DNA from: Primula veris
Lineage: Eukaryota > Streptophyta > Magnoliopsida > Ericales > Primulaceae
Assembly: GCA_963682055.1 (NCBI GenBank)
Contig: OY821746.1
Span: 22,944,481-23,008,480, forward strand
DNA: 64,000 nt
Direction of reading: 5' to 3'
The position numbers were made by a program, and so were the translations under genes. The stretch's first letter is position 1; each line of letters opens with the position of its first letter. The notes under the pieces are model-generated. The model was given only the letters and a program-made list of their open reading frames with translations, searched no databases and was not told where the DNA came from. Positions 47,836-58,855 of this stretch are shown here, in pieces.

Positions 47836-49430
47836 TATGCACACACCGGTTACATTCCTCCATACACTACTTGAGAGGAATGAAGACAAAAATGCTATAG
47901 TAAGTGGAGAGTATGAAGAAAATATGAAACCTTGGACAGTACATGATTGAGATTTGGAAAGCTTCGGGATTAGACCTTTTTATTTTTTTGAAAGGTCCGG
48001 GATTAGACTTGGAAGGCGATAAAATGGAACTTTTGTTAGTGCCTCACGAAATTAACTCCGACACAGATGAGAATGGAGTCTCATGAGGGATCTTGGGAGA
48101 ACGGAGGACCTGACTGATTGAAGTATGAGATTTGAGATTAGATTTATGTTTATTATCTGTTATGTCGTTCATTTGCATTAGGAAGCGTTCTTGCAACTTT
48201 TATGTGGAACTGTCCAGTTGAGTGCACACGATCCGGTAGTAATGTATTCCTTTGCATGGTGCACATAATAGTCACTATTTACCACTGACCCCCATATCCG
48301 AGCTCTTTGTTTTTTTTTTGTTAAAACAGTCTTATGTTAAAAGTAAGGAAAATATAAACTAATACTGAACATATAATTAAGCTTGTTTAGTTGCAGCTTG
48401 TGAACAAACAAGGTGGAATTTTCAAGCTTCAGAAATAGCTAGGTTCATCTGGCTTGTATCTTCTCGTTTTTCAGAAGAAAATTTTAGAAAGAGCATCTTT
48501 TAAGCTGATTAACTAAATGCAATCCAAAACTTCACCTTTAATTAAACAAGCAAAAGAACTGAAGCTTAAACTTTAAAACCAAACAAGTTTATATATTTGT
48601 TCCTTAGTTGGCAACTCAAGATGTTTTCAATCATCAGTCGACAAAAAAGACGAAACAACATCCATCAACGCAATTGAAGCAAAGAGAGCAAAGCATACAA
48701 TTTTAGAGATTACACTGGCACATAGAACATCTAAAAAGTTGTACAATGTATCTCATGGAGCACAGACAAAAGACAGAACTAAGAGATAAAACAACAGCTT
48801 GCTCCAGCAACGAACTGTGACTTCCAACAAGTAAAAGATGGCACTGACAAAGGCGGCACGACAACATCACAACAACAATGCAGACCAGGACCTGCAAAAC
48901 AGAATTCGATAAGATACAACAGAGCATGCAATATCCAAGACTCGGAATTGGTTCGGCAAAATTGTATAAAGCAGAATTTAAAAATCAGATTACGAAAATA
49001 AGATCAGATAGGAAGATCAATGTTGGAATGTTAAGGGAAATAGTGAAAGACACAAACAAATCCTAAATTTTGAGGGGATGATAAATGAATGTAAAATTCC
49101 AAATGCATTTTGTCCTTATGAAAATTAATAATGTTGTTCTCAAGAATTGCTTGTGAAACTTTTTAATACACATAACAAAATGTTTACCATTTGAACATTA
49201 ACCAATGCTTTAAAAGGTAGTCAAAAATATGTCGCCTAGTACCTAATTCCGCAAAATAACCGGCTAATCCTTTAAACCCGCCTAATCCACTAGGCGCTTA
49301 GGCTCCGCCCAATTTCTGACTAGCTTCGCATTTTCTAACAGTGATATTAACTGTGTGTAAGTGCAATTCTAAGGAACATTTACCTTTTCTATTCTCCGCC
49401 CTCAACTTCATAATTACAGTGTTTTTTTAA
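47836..49430. other. Spacer, no gene supported
   Basis: Short frames are present (for example the end of 47714-47950, with HTLLERNEDKNAIVSGEYEE) but no domain is recognised. 49220-49310 has CGCCTAGTACC...CTAGGCGCTTAGGC words typical of dispersed repeats. No element boundary is clear. Confidence 0.35.
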
Positions 49431-49454
49431 AGCCAACAACATCAAATAAAGTAA

Positions 49455-49711
49455 CTTTTCACCCACGCTCTGAGCAAACAGACTAAGGTCCAAAAGTAGA
49501 AACCAACAATTTAAAATACGAAAACATGGAAGACAACAAAAACAAAAATAAGGAAAAAACCAAACAGACAAGTATAATTTTCATTATCACAATAAGGAAA
49601 GTGCTAAATATCACCCATATACAGACAGAAATAGGTAAATCACTAGATTCAACCACATATCAAATTAGGCTTTCAAGTCAGCTTTTAGTTAATCACTGGT
49701 TTTGGATTAAA
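49455..49711. repeat. Copy A of a local repeat, cut by the copia insertion cluster
   Basis: CAGACTAAGGTCCAAAAG...ACATGGAAGACAACAAAAAC...AAATCACTAGATTC matches 56735-57000 and, more loosely, 58085-58300. The similarity stops at a TTTTGGATTAAAAAAAAT string at 49698-49717, where copia pol begins; a similar GGATTAAAAAAAAATC string lies at 57203 in copy B. This suggests that the 6.4-kb cluster of retroelements was inserted into, or rearranged with, an older repeat. Confidence 0.65.
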
Positions 49712-51687
49712 AAAAATGAATATTCGCCGCCTCTATCACTCCTCAATATTTTAATCTTTTTATTGAGTTGATTTTCTACTTCAGTTTTATATAGAGTGAA
49801 CATATCTACTGCATCGCTTTTACTTTTCATTAAGTAAACGTAACAATATCTAATACAGTCATCTATAAACGTTATGAAGTATCTTTTACCTCTTGTTTGA
49901 ATAAATTTCAAATCACACATCTGTGTGAATCAAACCAAGAAGTTCACTATCTCCGTTCAACATGTTGAAACGATGATTTGGTTAACTTTGCTTCTACACA
50001 TATTTCACATTTATGTTGTTTATTAAATACAAAGTTTGGTATTAGTTGCAGTGATATTAATTTCTTCATAGAATTAAAATTCACATGTTCTAATTTACCA
50101 TGCCACAAATGAAATGACTCAAAAATATAAGCAGAATCTGAAATATTATTATTGGTCAACTTGCCAACAGTCATTACATTACTGGTACTGGCCTCAGACT
50201 TAGCACATTTATTAGCAAACCCAGCTTTAGGAGCTGGAGTTTCTACATTCAACTTAAACATGTCGTTGGTCATATAGCCACGACCTACATAAATAGCATT
50301 TTTGGTGATTACAACTTTATCGGATTGAAAAACTAATTTAAAACCCTTCTTCACCATCACCGAGTCTGAAACCAGATTCTTACGAATATCTGGTACATGG
50401 AGCACCCCAGTTAGCTTCAGCTTTTTCCATGAGGTCAGGTTCATCACCACTGTCCCATTTCCTTCCACCTTGGAAGTAGCAGAATTAGCCATGAAGCAGG
50501 TTTCACCATCCACCGCCTCGTAGGTCTTGAACATCTACTTGTTGGAGCAGATGTGGCTCGTGGCGCCGTTATCTAGCCACCATTGCTTGGGGTTGCTTCC
50601 CACAAGATTCACCTCGGAGACCACTGCAAAGAGATGCATGTCCTCCTCTACTCCCTCAGCCACATTGGCCTGAGCTGGAGCTTTCAGATTCCCCTTGCCC
50701 TTAAAATTCTTCGGTAGGGGTTTGGGCTAAGCAGAGCGTTTATTGTCATAACAGTCTGCGGCACGATGACCGGTCCTGTTACACACAAAGTAGGTTCCCG
50801 CAAATTTCTTTGCAGCAACAGCACCGCCTACGTTGTCAGGGCGTTTCTGCTTGACACGCGTGGCCTCAATCACATGGGCCTTTGCCACCGAGCTACTAGC
50901 AATACCGCCTTTCTTTCCAGAACGGCAGTTGCTCTGCTCGATATTCAACCTCTCTATGAGCCCCTCCAGACTCATTGCCTTCTGCTTGTGCTTCATGTAG
51001 TTTTAAAACTCCTTCCATAACGGTGGCAGTTTCTCAATCATGAGAGCCACCTGGAAGGGTTCATTGATAACTAGCCCTTCAGCATCAAGCCGATGATATA
51101 TGAGCTGAAGCTCCTCAATGACATTCTTGTCATCATGTACTCGTGAAAGTATGTGACAACAAATTTCTTTACGCCAACGTTATTCACCTTGTATTTCTTT
51201 TCGAGAGTCTCCCAAAGCTCCTTTACAGTTGCTTTGGGCTCGAAGACACTAAATAGGGTGTCATCTAAAGCACACATGATATAATTCCGGCATAGCTACT
51301 CGACATGTCTCTATGCCTCAACCGCCGAGAACGACTACTGCTCGTCCAGATCGACCTCGCTTAGGACGGGAGCAGTCTCCTTAAAAAACCGGGTCAAGTT
51401 CAGGGTGGTTAAATAAAACAGCATCTTTTACTGCCAACGTTTGAAGTTGTCACCCCTAAACTTTTCCGGCTTCTCCAGATGAGAGGTCGGCAAAACAGGC
51501 TACCCGAACGCATCGGCGCCTTGCCTCTGGCCGCAGCATCAGCTTGGGCCGCAGCGGCCGTAGCATGCGTCTGAGCGTCGGCCCCCACATTTGCATCACC
51601 CGTAGTGTTATGGACATTCCCACCAACCACCACGTCATGCGAACTTTCCGAAAGGACAATAGGGTCAGAGACATTTTCGTTCGTCAT
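49712..51687 (-). mobile_element. Ty1/copia gag and 5' pol, degenerate
   Basis: Read on the minus strand from 51687, the pieces follow copia order. First comes gag (MTNENVSDPIVLSESSHD at its start; FEPKATVKELWETLEKKYKV near 51200). A zinc-knuckle remnant CNRTGHRAADC (about 50770) has lost its first Cys. The protease motif LDNGATSHIC (about 50565) stands where LDSGASSHIC is usual. A gag_pre-integrase zinc domain LWHGKLEHVN...CEICVEAK (about 50120-49990) follows, and last the integrase core start FITFIDDCIRY and LRSDRGGEY (about 49870-49720). Frameshifts and stops, including a TAG after the protease motif, make it inactive. Reverse transcriptase and RNase H are absent; the element ends inside integrase at 49712. 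Confidence 0.88.
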
Positions 51688-52954
51688 CTTTTGGTTTCTG
51701 AAAAGGCAACCAAAAGAATATCAGATACGCGTATATGAAACATTCTTGAACAAAACACCAAGTATAGAAAACTTGGGTTTCCGTAAAAGAATTTGAAAAA
51801 AAAAATTATTCAAACTAATACCAAACTGGTTGGTATTTTCTCGAGAACGGTACAAAAACCAAACCAGAATCAAACAATTCTAGGAATTTTTCTTTGCTAC
51901 AAAATATTCTAAAATTAGAATGGTAGCGGAAGAATAACTATTTCTTTTAATTTAAAATTAAAAAGTAAAACAGTACACAGACCAAAAAAAATATCGGTAA
52001 AGATTGTTGGTTTTGGTGTACGTAAAAGCAATAATTTAAAGTGCAGGGACTAAAAAGAAATAAACAATTTTATTTCTATTAAACGGAATGTGACTCTATT
52101 ACAATATTCCGACACTTACAGAATGTAAATGCAATTAAATAAAATTCTACACAGAATAATATAACTTATTAAATTGCTGGACTGGTTTGTAATTAAACGA
52201 AACTGTCAGACAGAATAGTATAATAACTAAACTGCTGGACTATTTATGTAAATAAAGGAAATTATAGAACTAAAAGTATATTACAGAATTGAAATTACAG
52301 AAAGTAAATTGCTGAATTAAAATACAGAAAAGAAAAGTACTGAAATTAAATTACAGAAAAGAAAAGGTACTGAAATTAAATAAATAAAAACTGAAATGAT
52401 AACAGAATTAAAAAGACGAGTCGACCGTTAAGTCCCCTTAACCGATATTCGTCTGACCACATTTAAGGTTTCTGGTCGTGTTGGCGCTTCGATCCCAAGA
52501 TACGTCTCGGATGACTTGTCAGAAACTGGCGACAAGTCAAGGTCGAGTTGTTGGTGGTTCTCTGACTAAAATGTAATGATTTTTAGAGAGATGATATGTT
52601 GTATGAAATGATGTGGGGGAGCTACCTATTTATAAGCTCAGCTTGTAAAATGTCTTCACATTTTTCCAATGTGGGATGATTAAAAGAGTGAACCCCCATT
52701 TAATCCACTTCTCATCATTTTCCAGCATTACGGATTTTGGCTCCTCCGAGACCCAACCTTTGAAGCCAATTTCCATTCACAGTCATTCTCCCAATAGGTC
52801 ATGCGACATACCGTTACGAAGCTCGTTACACGAGCTAGTCAACCGTCTTCAGTATGGCATCAAAAGCCAAAGGCTGTCGCATGGAATCTTGACTCAAAGT
52901 TGATCATGTGACCATTCGGAAACAACCATGTTTTTTTTTACATGTTTTCCAACA
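51688..52954 (-). repeat. 5' LTR and leader of the minus-strand copia copy
   Basis: On the minus strand the LTR starts TGTTGGAAAACATG at 52954. It carries a promoter-like CTTATAAATAG at 52627-52637 within a segment also seen at 53530-53545 in the inverted copy, and runs on into an untranslated leader up to the gag ATG at 51687. The LTR's 3' end and primer site are not clear; TTGGTATTA near 51820 is a weak candidate. Confidence 0.75.
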
Positions 52955-53216
52955 AAAAGCCCTTCAACGAACCAAAGGCAACTGGGTTAAAGTCCCTAAC
53001 AAAGAAAGTCCGTCAACGAGCCTAAGGCATAAAAGTCCTTCAACGAACCGAAGACAACTTTAACCAAGTTGTCTTCGGTTCGTTGAAGGACTTTTATGAC
53101 AACTTCAACCAAGTTGTCTTCGGTTCATTGAAGGACTTTTATGCCTTTGGCTCGTTGACGGACCTTCTTTGTTAGGGACTTTAACCCAGTTGCCTTCGGT
53201 TCATTGAAGGGCTTTT
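52955..53216. repeat. Palindromic spacer between two copia copies
   Basis: This 262-bp spacer is built from the same units as the 76-bp array at 55056. It contains a perfect inverted repeat with 33-bp arms (53028-53060 and 53066-53098) and a 5-base TAACC loop, centre 53063. Outer parts are also complementary (AACTGGGTTAAAGTCCC at about 52980, GGGACTTTAACCCAGTT at about 53175). The right half has about 45 bp extra. Confidence 0.95.
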
Positions 53217-54577
53217 TGTTAGAAAACATGTAAAAAAAACATGGTTGTTTCCGAATGGTCATACGACCAAATGTGAGTCAAGATTCCATGCGACAGCCTT
53301 TGGCTTTTGGTGTCATACTCAAGACGGTTGAGTAGCTCGTGTAACGAGTTTCGTAACGGTATGTCGCATGACCTATTGGGAGAATGGGTGTGAAAGGAAA
53401 TTGGCTTCAAAGGTTGGGTATCGGAGGAGGCAAAATCCGTAATGCTGGAAAATGATGGGAAGTGGATTAAATGGGGGTTCACTCTTTTAATCATCCCACA
53501 TTGGAAAAATGTGAAGACATTTTACAAGCTGAGCTTATAAATAGGCAGCTCCCCCACATCATTTCATACAACATATCATCTCTAAAAATCATTACATTTT
53601 AGTCAGAGAGAGTCACCCACCAACAACTCGACCTTGACTTATCGCCAGTTTCCAACAAGTTATCAGTGACGTTGAACCTTGGGATCGAAGCGCCAACACG
53701 ACCAGAAACCTTAAAGCTGATCAGGCCAATATCGGTTAAGGACAGACTGTTTAACAGTCGCCTCGTCTTTTTAATTCTGTTCTCATTTCAATTTTTACTT
53801 ATTTATTTAATTTCAGTACCTTTTCTTTTCTGTAATTTAATTTTTCTTTTCTGTATTTTAATTCCAGCAATTTACTTTCTGCAATTTCAATTATGTCTTT
53901 CTTTTATGTAATTTCTATTTTGTTATGTAATTTACTTTTCAGTTCTGTAATTTCCTTTATTTACAGAAATAGTCCAGCAGTTTAGTAATTATACTATTCT
54001 GTCTGGCAGTTTCTTTTAATTAACAGTCCAGCAATTTAGTTTTATACTATTCAGTCTGACAGTTTCGTTTAATTACAAAACAGTCCAGCAGTTTAATAAT
54101 TTATATTATTCTATCTAGAATTTTATTTAATTGCATTTACATTCTGCAAGTATCGGAATATTGTAATAGAGTCACATTCCGTTTAATATAAATAAAATTG
54201 TTTATTTCTTTTTAGTCCTTGCACTTTAAATTATTGCTTTTACGTATACCAAAACCAACAATCTTAACCGATATTATTTTTGGTTTGTGTATTGTTTTAC
54301 TTTTTAATTTTAAATTAAAAGAAATAGTTATTCTTCCGCTAGCATTCTAATTTTAGAATATTTTGTAGCAAAGAAAAATTCCTAGAATTGTTTGATTCTG
54401 TTTTGGTTTTTGTACCGTTCTCGAAAAAATACCAACCAGTTTGGTATTAACTTGAATAATTTTTTGTTTCAAATTCTTTTACGGAAACCCAAGTTTTTTA
54501 TACTTGGTGTTTTGTTCAAGAATATTTCATATACGCGTATCTGATATTCTTTTGGTTGTCTTTTCAGAAACCGGAAG
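53217..54577 (+). repeat. 5' LTR and leader of the plus-strand copia copy
   Basis: Starts TGTTAGAAAACATG and is an inverted, diverged copy of 52954-51688. The promoter-like CTTATAAATAGGC is at 53535-53547. It ends at the gag ATG at 54578. Many single-base differences and small indels separate the arms, so the inverted duplication is not recent. Confidence 0.8.
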
Positions 54578-55060
54578 ATGACGAACGAAAATGTCTCTGA
54601 CCCTATTCTCCTTTCCGAAAGTTCGCATGACGTAATGGTTAGTGGGAATGTCCATAACACTACGGGCGATGCAAATGTGGGGGCTGACGCTCAGGCGCAT
54701 GCTACTATGGCTACGACCTGTTGCAAGGCACTGATGCGTTCGGCTATGCCTGTTTTGCCGACCTCATTTGGAGAAGCCGGAAAAAACTTCAAACGTAGGC
54801 AGCAAAAGATAATGTTTTATTTAACCACCCTGAACGTGACCCGGTTTCTTAAGGAGACTACTCCCGTCCTAAGCGAGGACGATCTGGACAAGCAGTCGTT
54901 CTCGGCGATTGAGGCATGGAGACATGCCAACTACCTATGTCGGAACTATATCATGTGTGCTCTAGATGACACCATATTCAATGTCTTCGAGCCCAAAGCA
55001 ACTGCAAAGGAGATTTGGGAGACTCTCGAAAAGAAGTACAAGGTGAATACCTTCGGTTAG
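54578..55060 (+). pseudogene. Ty1/copia gag N-terminal fragment
   Basis: An open frame of 160 codons begins MTNENVSDPILLSESSHD like the minus-strand copy, and contains FLKETTPVLSEDDLDKQSF and FEPKATAKEIWETLEKKYKV, the gag region seen at 51200. The homology stops at about 55050, where the sequence passes straight into the 76-bp array (GGTGAATACC|TTCGGTTAGG). The rest of gag and all of pol are missing. Confidence 0.9.
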
Positions 55061-55560
55061 GGACTTTAACCCAATTGCTTTCGGTTCATTGAAGGACTTT
55101 TATGCCTTCGGTTCGTTGAATGACTTTATTTGTTAGGGACTTTAATCCAGTTGCTTTCGGTTTGTCGAAGGACTTTTATGACTTCGGTTTGTTGAAGGAC
55201 TTTCTTTGTTAGCGACTTTAACCCAGTTGCCTTCGGTTCATCGAAGGACTTTTATGCATTCGGTTCATTGAAGGACTTTCTTTGTTAAGGACTTTAACCA
55301 TGTTGCATTCGGTTCGTCGAATGACTTATTCCTTCAGTTCGTTGAAAGACTTTCTTTGTTCGGGACTTTAACCCAGTTGCCTTCGGTTTGTTGGACTTTT
55401 ATACCTTCGGTTCGTTGAATGACTTTTATGCCTTCGGTTCGTTGAAGTACTTTTATGACTTTCTTTGTTAGGGACTTTAACCCAGTTGCCTTCGATTCGT
55501 TGAAGGAATTTGATGAAATAAATTTTACTCGGATTGCCTTCAGTTCGTCAAAGGTTTTTT
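55056..55560. repeat. 76-bp tandem array
   Basis: About six copies of a 76-bp unit, for example TTTGTTAGGGAC at 55129 and again as TTTGTTAGCGAC at 55205. Each unit has GACTTTAACCCAGTTGCC, TTCGGTTCATTGAAGGACTT, TTATGCC and TTCGGTTCGTTGAA. The same units form the palindromic spacer at 52955-53216. Later copies are shortened. Confidence 0.92.
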
Positions 55561-55668
55561 TTTTTTTCTTTTTTGATAATAGAATTGTCAATAATAGGAC
55601 TGTTAATAATAGAACTTGTTTCATTGTTAGGACAATTGCGAAGGGTATCACATGTCGGTAGCCTTTGT

Positions 55669-56160
55669 CTATTTTATAGATAGTATTTTTTTAAGGTTAA
55701 CTACATTCCATGAGTTTTTTTCTCCCCGGATATTTTCGAATTGTACGCTTTTGATTTTGTACGACACTGGGCTTGTTTTCTTTATAATTTCATGCGGTCC
55801 TTCCCAATTCGGGCTCAGCTTGCCGTGTATCTCGTTTCTTGTGTAAACGGTGACTCGTCGTAATACCAGCTCGCCGATTTCAAACTCTTTGGAGCCTTTT
55901 GCCCTTTTATCGTAGGTTTGCTTTACGCTTTGCTAGTACTTAGGGCTCCAAGCGAATTTGTCGATGTTTTCGAACAAGAAACTCTCCATTTCTTTTGTTT
56001 CATCTTCGGGAAGGTTTTCTCCTAGTAGGAAGTAGTGTTCTTCGTCCATCCCCGGGATGCTTACTTTTCTTAGCTTCTCCCCCACTTGCTCTTCGATAAC
56101 CCTCTCCTCTTTGGCAATTCGGGTTACTACCGAATATCGCTTAATCGGATAATATTTTCA
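55669..56160 (-). pseudogene. Ty3/gypsy pol internal-deletion relic
   Basis: On the minus strand one frame runs from about 56150 to a stop at 55669-55671. The first part reads RIAKEERVIEEQVGEKLRK and then FLFENIDKFAWSPKY, the segment just before the reverse transcriptase in plant gypsy pol. After a single in-frame TAG it continues QTYDKRAKGSKEFEIGELVL...GKLSPNWEGPHEI, the very C-terminal integrase region. The reverse transcriptase, RNase H and integrase core, normally over 2 kb, are missing between. The two ends are in the same frame, so one clean internal deletion is the simplest explanation. Confidence 0.85.
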
Positions 56161-58855
56161 TGTCGTATCACTTCCTTTTTCAATAGTAAAGCAGAAAAAT
56201 GGAAACCACACTTTATTAGATGGCAGTGAACAAGCACAATGTAGAGTACTAACAAACGTTTCACTTTTCACAAAACCAGCTCCTAGGTGTTTTATCGTTC
56301 ATGTACCCGGTGCTTAGAAAATTGAAGAGCAGACTAGGAGTCTAGGACTTACCAAAAGATATTAGGAAAATGTTTTTTATCTCACCAAATATTCAACCCA
56401 AAAACCTTACCGTTGATGTGGCAACACATGCAAAAAAATCAATTTTGTTGTATTCTTGAAAAGCAATGTTCATTTAATACATAATAGGTCCACCTAAATT
56501 GCCCATCGAAGGTTTTTCGGTAAGTTTTGTGGGTGGATATAGAAATGCTCAAGATAGTAAAAGATATCATATATCAAAATATATAATTTTAAAACAGTAA
56601 GAAAGTAAAAATGCTAAAAATGGAATACAAACCATCAAAATACATATATACTTAAGTCCAAAATTAACAATACACACAAATTACCTCAAGTTATCTGAGC
56701 AACATCAAAAGAAGTAGCTTTTCGCCCTCACTCAAAGCAGACAAACTAAGGTCCAAAAGCAAGCCATCAACACAAGTTACTCGTGACATAGAAACAAACA
56801 ATTCAGAAGGCAAAACATGGAAGATAACAAAACTAAAATTAAGGAAAAGACCAAACCAAGATGTACATATATTATCATTCGCACACTAAGTAAAATGTTA
56901 TATGCCTGGATACAGATATAAGCTAGAGAAACAAAAAGGAAAATCACTAGATTCGACTAAATGAAAAGAGCCTATCAAGTCAACTTGCAGTTTATCGAAC
57001 AATATTGGCAAAATGAACTATTAAGGTGCTCAATGCTGGGATTGTATGTATCATGTTCGGGTAAGCAGTCACGAGATGTATAACTGAATATTTTCGAATT
57101 TCTTGATGCAATTTGAGCAAAGACAGGACACTATTCTACAACTACAGTATATATCTATGAGAAAACAAGAGCTGATTCACATGTAAGTAAACAGAACTTG
57201 GATTAAAAAAAAATCGACACGGGGTCATTAGTTGGAAAAAATCTAACAAAAGGAAATGAAAATCAGTTAATGCACCGAAGCAATTGGCTGAGTGGTGTAC
57301 GATTACTAAGTTAGCAAAAGTGTAGTTGGATAAATAAGTAAAAGCAGGGAAAGCACCGTATATTCATTTCTGCCAGTTTAACCTGAAGCAACAATACCAA
57401 ACTCAAATAAATACAACGAACAACCAGTAGTACAATGTTACAAACTTATAATAAGCACACATCCTAGCTTTCCTTCAAACAAGTACACTAGCAGGCAAGA
57501 CACAAGCACTAAGAACATCAAGTTTCTACTAAATAAATTGACAACTTGCAAAGTTGCTAACTTATCCGTGGTCTTATAACTATTCCTTTCTCAATAGTTA
57601 AGCAGACATATGCAAACAAGTTCGTATTTATTTGATGGTAAATATGGTACGAGTGCAATGTAGATTACTGACAAAGGTTTCGTATTAAACAGATCAGCCT
57701 TACGACAGTTCCATCAGCATGTGGGTACCTAGTGCTTACATTATTGAAGAGCACATCATTGTGAGAACAAATGACTAGGATGTAACCAAAAGATAATATA
57801 ACATCAAAGTAGCTCTTTTTTTTCAATAGTTAAGCACACAAATGGAAACTACTTTTATCTGATGGTAACTAATTTAAAATACTGAGAGAAAGCATTCATA
57901 TTTTTCAAAATCAGCCTCTAGGTCGTTTCGACGTGCCTGTACCTAGTGCTTACAATGTTGAAGAGCAAATCATTGTGAAAAACAACTAGGACTTAACAAG
58001 AGATAATAATAAGATATAATTCATCAAAATATGTAATTATAACATCGTAAGAAAGTAAAACTACTTAAAATGAAATACAAACTAAACAAAAAGGAGTCTT
58101 AAAGTAACAATCAACATAAGCTACTCGAGCCATGGTAATAAACAATTCAGAATACAAAACACGGAAGACAGTAAAAATAAGGAAAAAAACTAAACTGACA
58201 AGTATACATATATAATATTTTAATTGTAACACCAAGCAAGGACAATATTCAACAGCTCCATATACAGAATGAGAAAACAAGAGCTGATCCACATGTAAGT
58301 AAATAGAACCTAGGTTTAGATTTCCGAAAAAGAGTCACTAATTAGAAAAAGAAGTAGCGGAACAAAATGAAAACAAGTCACAGCACCGAAGCAAAAGGCT
58401 GGATGGTGTACTATTTTCGAGTAAGCAAAATGTGCTTGGATAAATAAGTAAAAGAAGGGGGGGAAATCCCATATGCTAATAAGTTGACCTTAAGCAGTAA
58501 TTAAAATCCCACTTTTACCAGATTAAACAAAGACAAAGAAAAAGCATTCGTGCAATACTAGAGAGTTACAAGTATACTAGCAGGCTCGAGCACTACAAAC
58601 GACAAGAACATCTAATCCTTGCAAAATATAATGAGAACTTGCAAAGTTGCTAGCTTAATCTGTGGTTTTATAATTAAATTTTTTCATCTATATTTAAACA
58701 GACAAATTGTAACTAGTACATTTTAATTTGATGGTAAAATTAGTGAACAGGCGACCAGGATGTAAGTATATAATAACATATATCATATATACCAATATGT
58801 AATTATAAAACAGTAAGAAGACAAAAATGCTGGAAATTGAATACAAACCTGATTT
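56161..58855. repeat. Local repeats downstream of the F-box pseudogene
   Basis: Three or four diverged copies of one unit follow each other. Shared landmarks are TTTGATGGTAA near 57633, 57860 and 58730 (GATGGCAG at 56220); CCTAGTGCTTACA...TTGAAGAGCA near 57730 and 57950 (CGGTGCTTAGAAAATTGAAG near 56310); CAGTAAGAAAGTAAAA near 56595, 58045 and 58810; and ACATGGAAGATAACAAAA near 56816 and 58157. GAGAAAACAAGAGCTGATCC is shared by 57160 and 58270. No protein is encoded. Because they lie directly after the F-box stop codon they may once have been 3' UTR. Confidence 0.75.

Noticed and set aside
47714..47950. 78-codon frame with a hydrophobic start
   Set aside because: No domain, no conserved partner frame in the duplicated segment at 61715; the hydrophobic part is within AT-rich DNA. 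Kept only as context.
52676..53494. Frames starting MIKRVNPHLIHF on both strands
   Set aside because: They are mirror images within the two inverted LTRs and run antisense to the LTR promoters. They are useful as evidence for the palindrome, not as genes.
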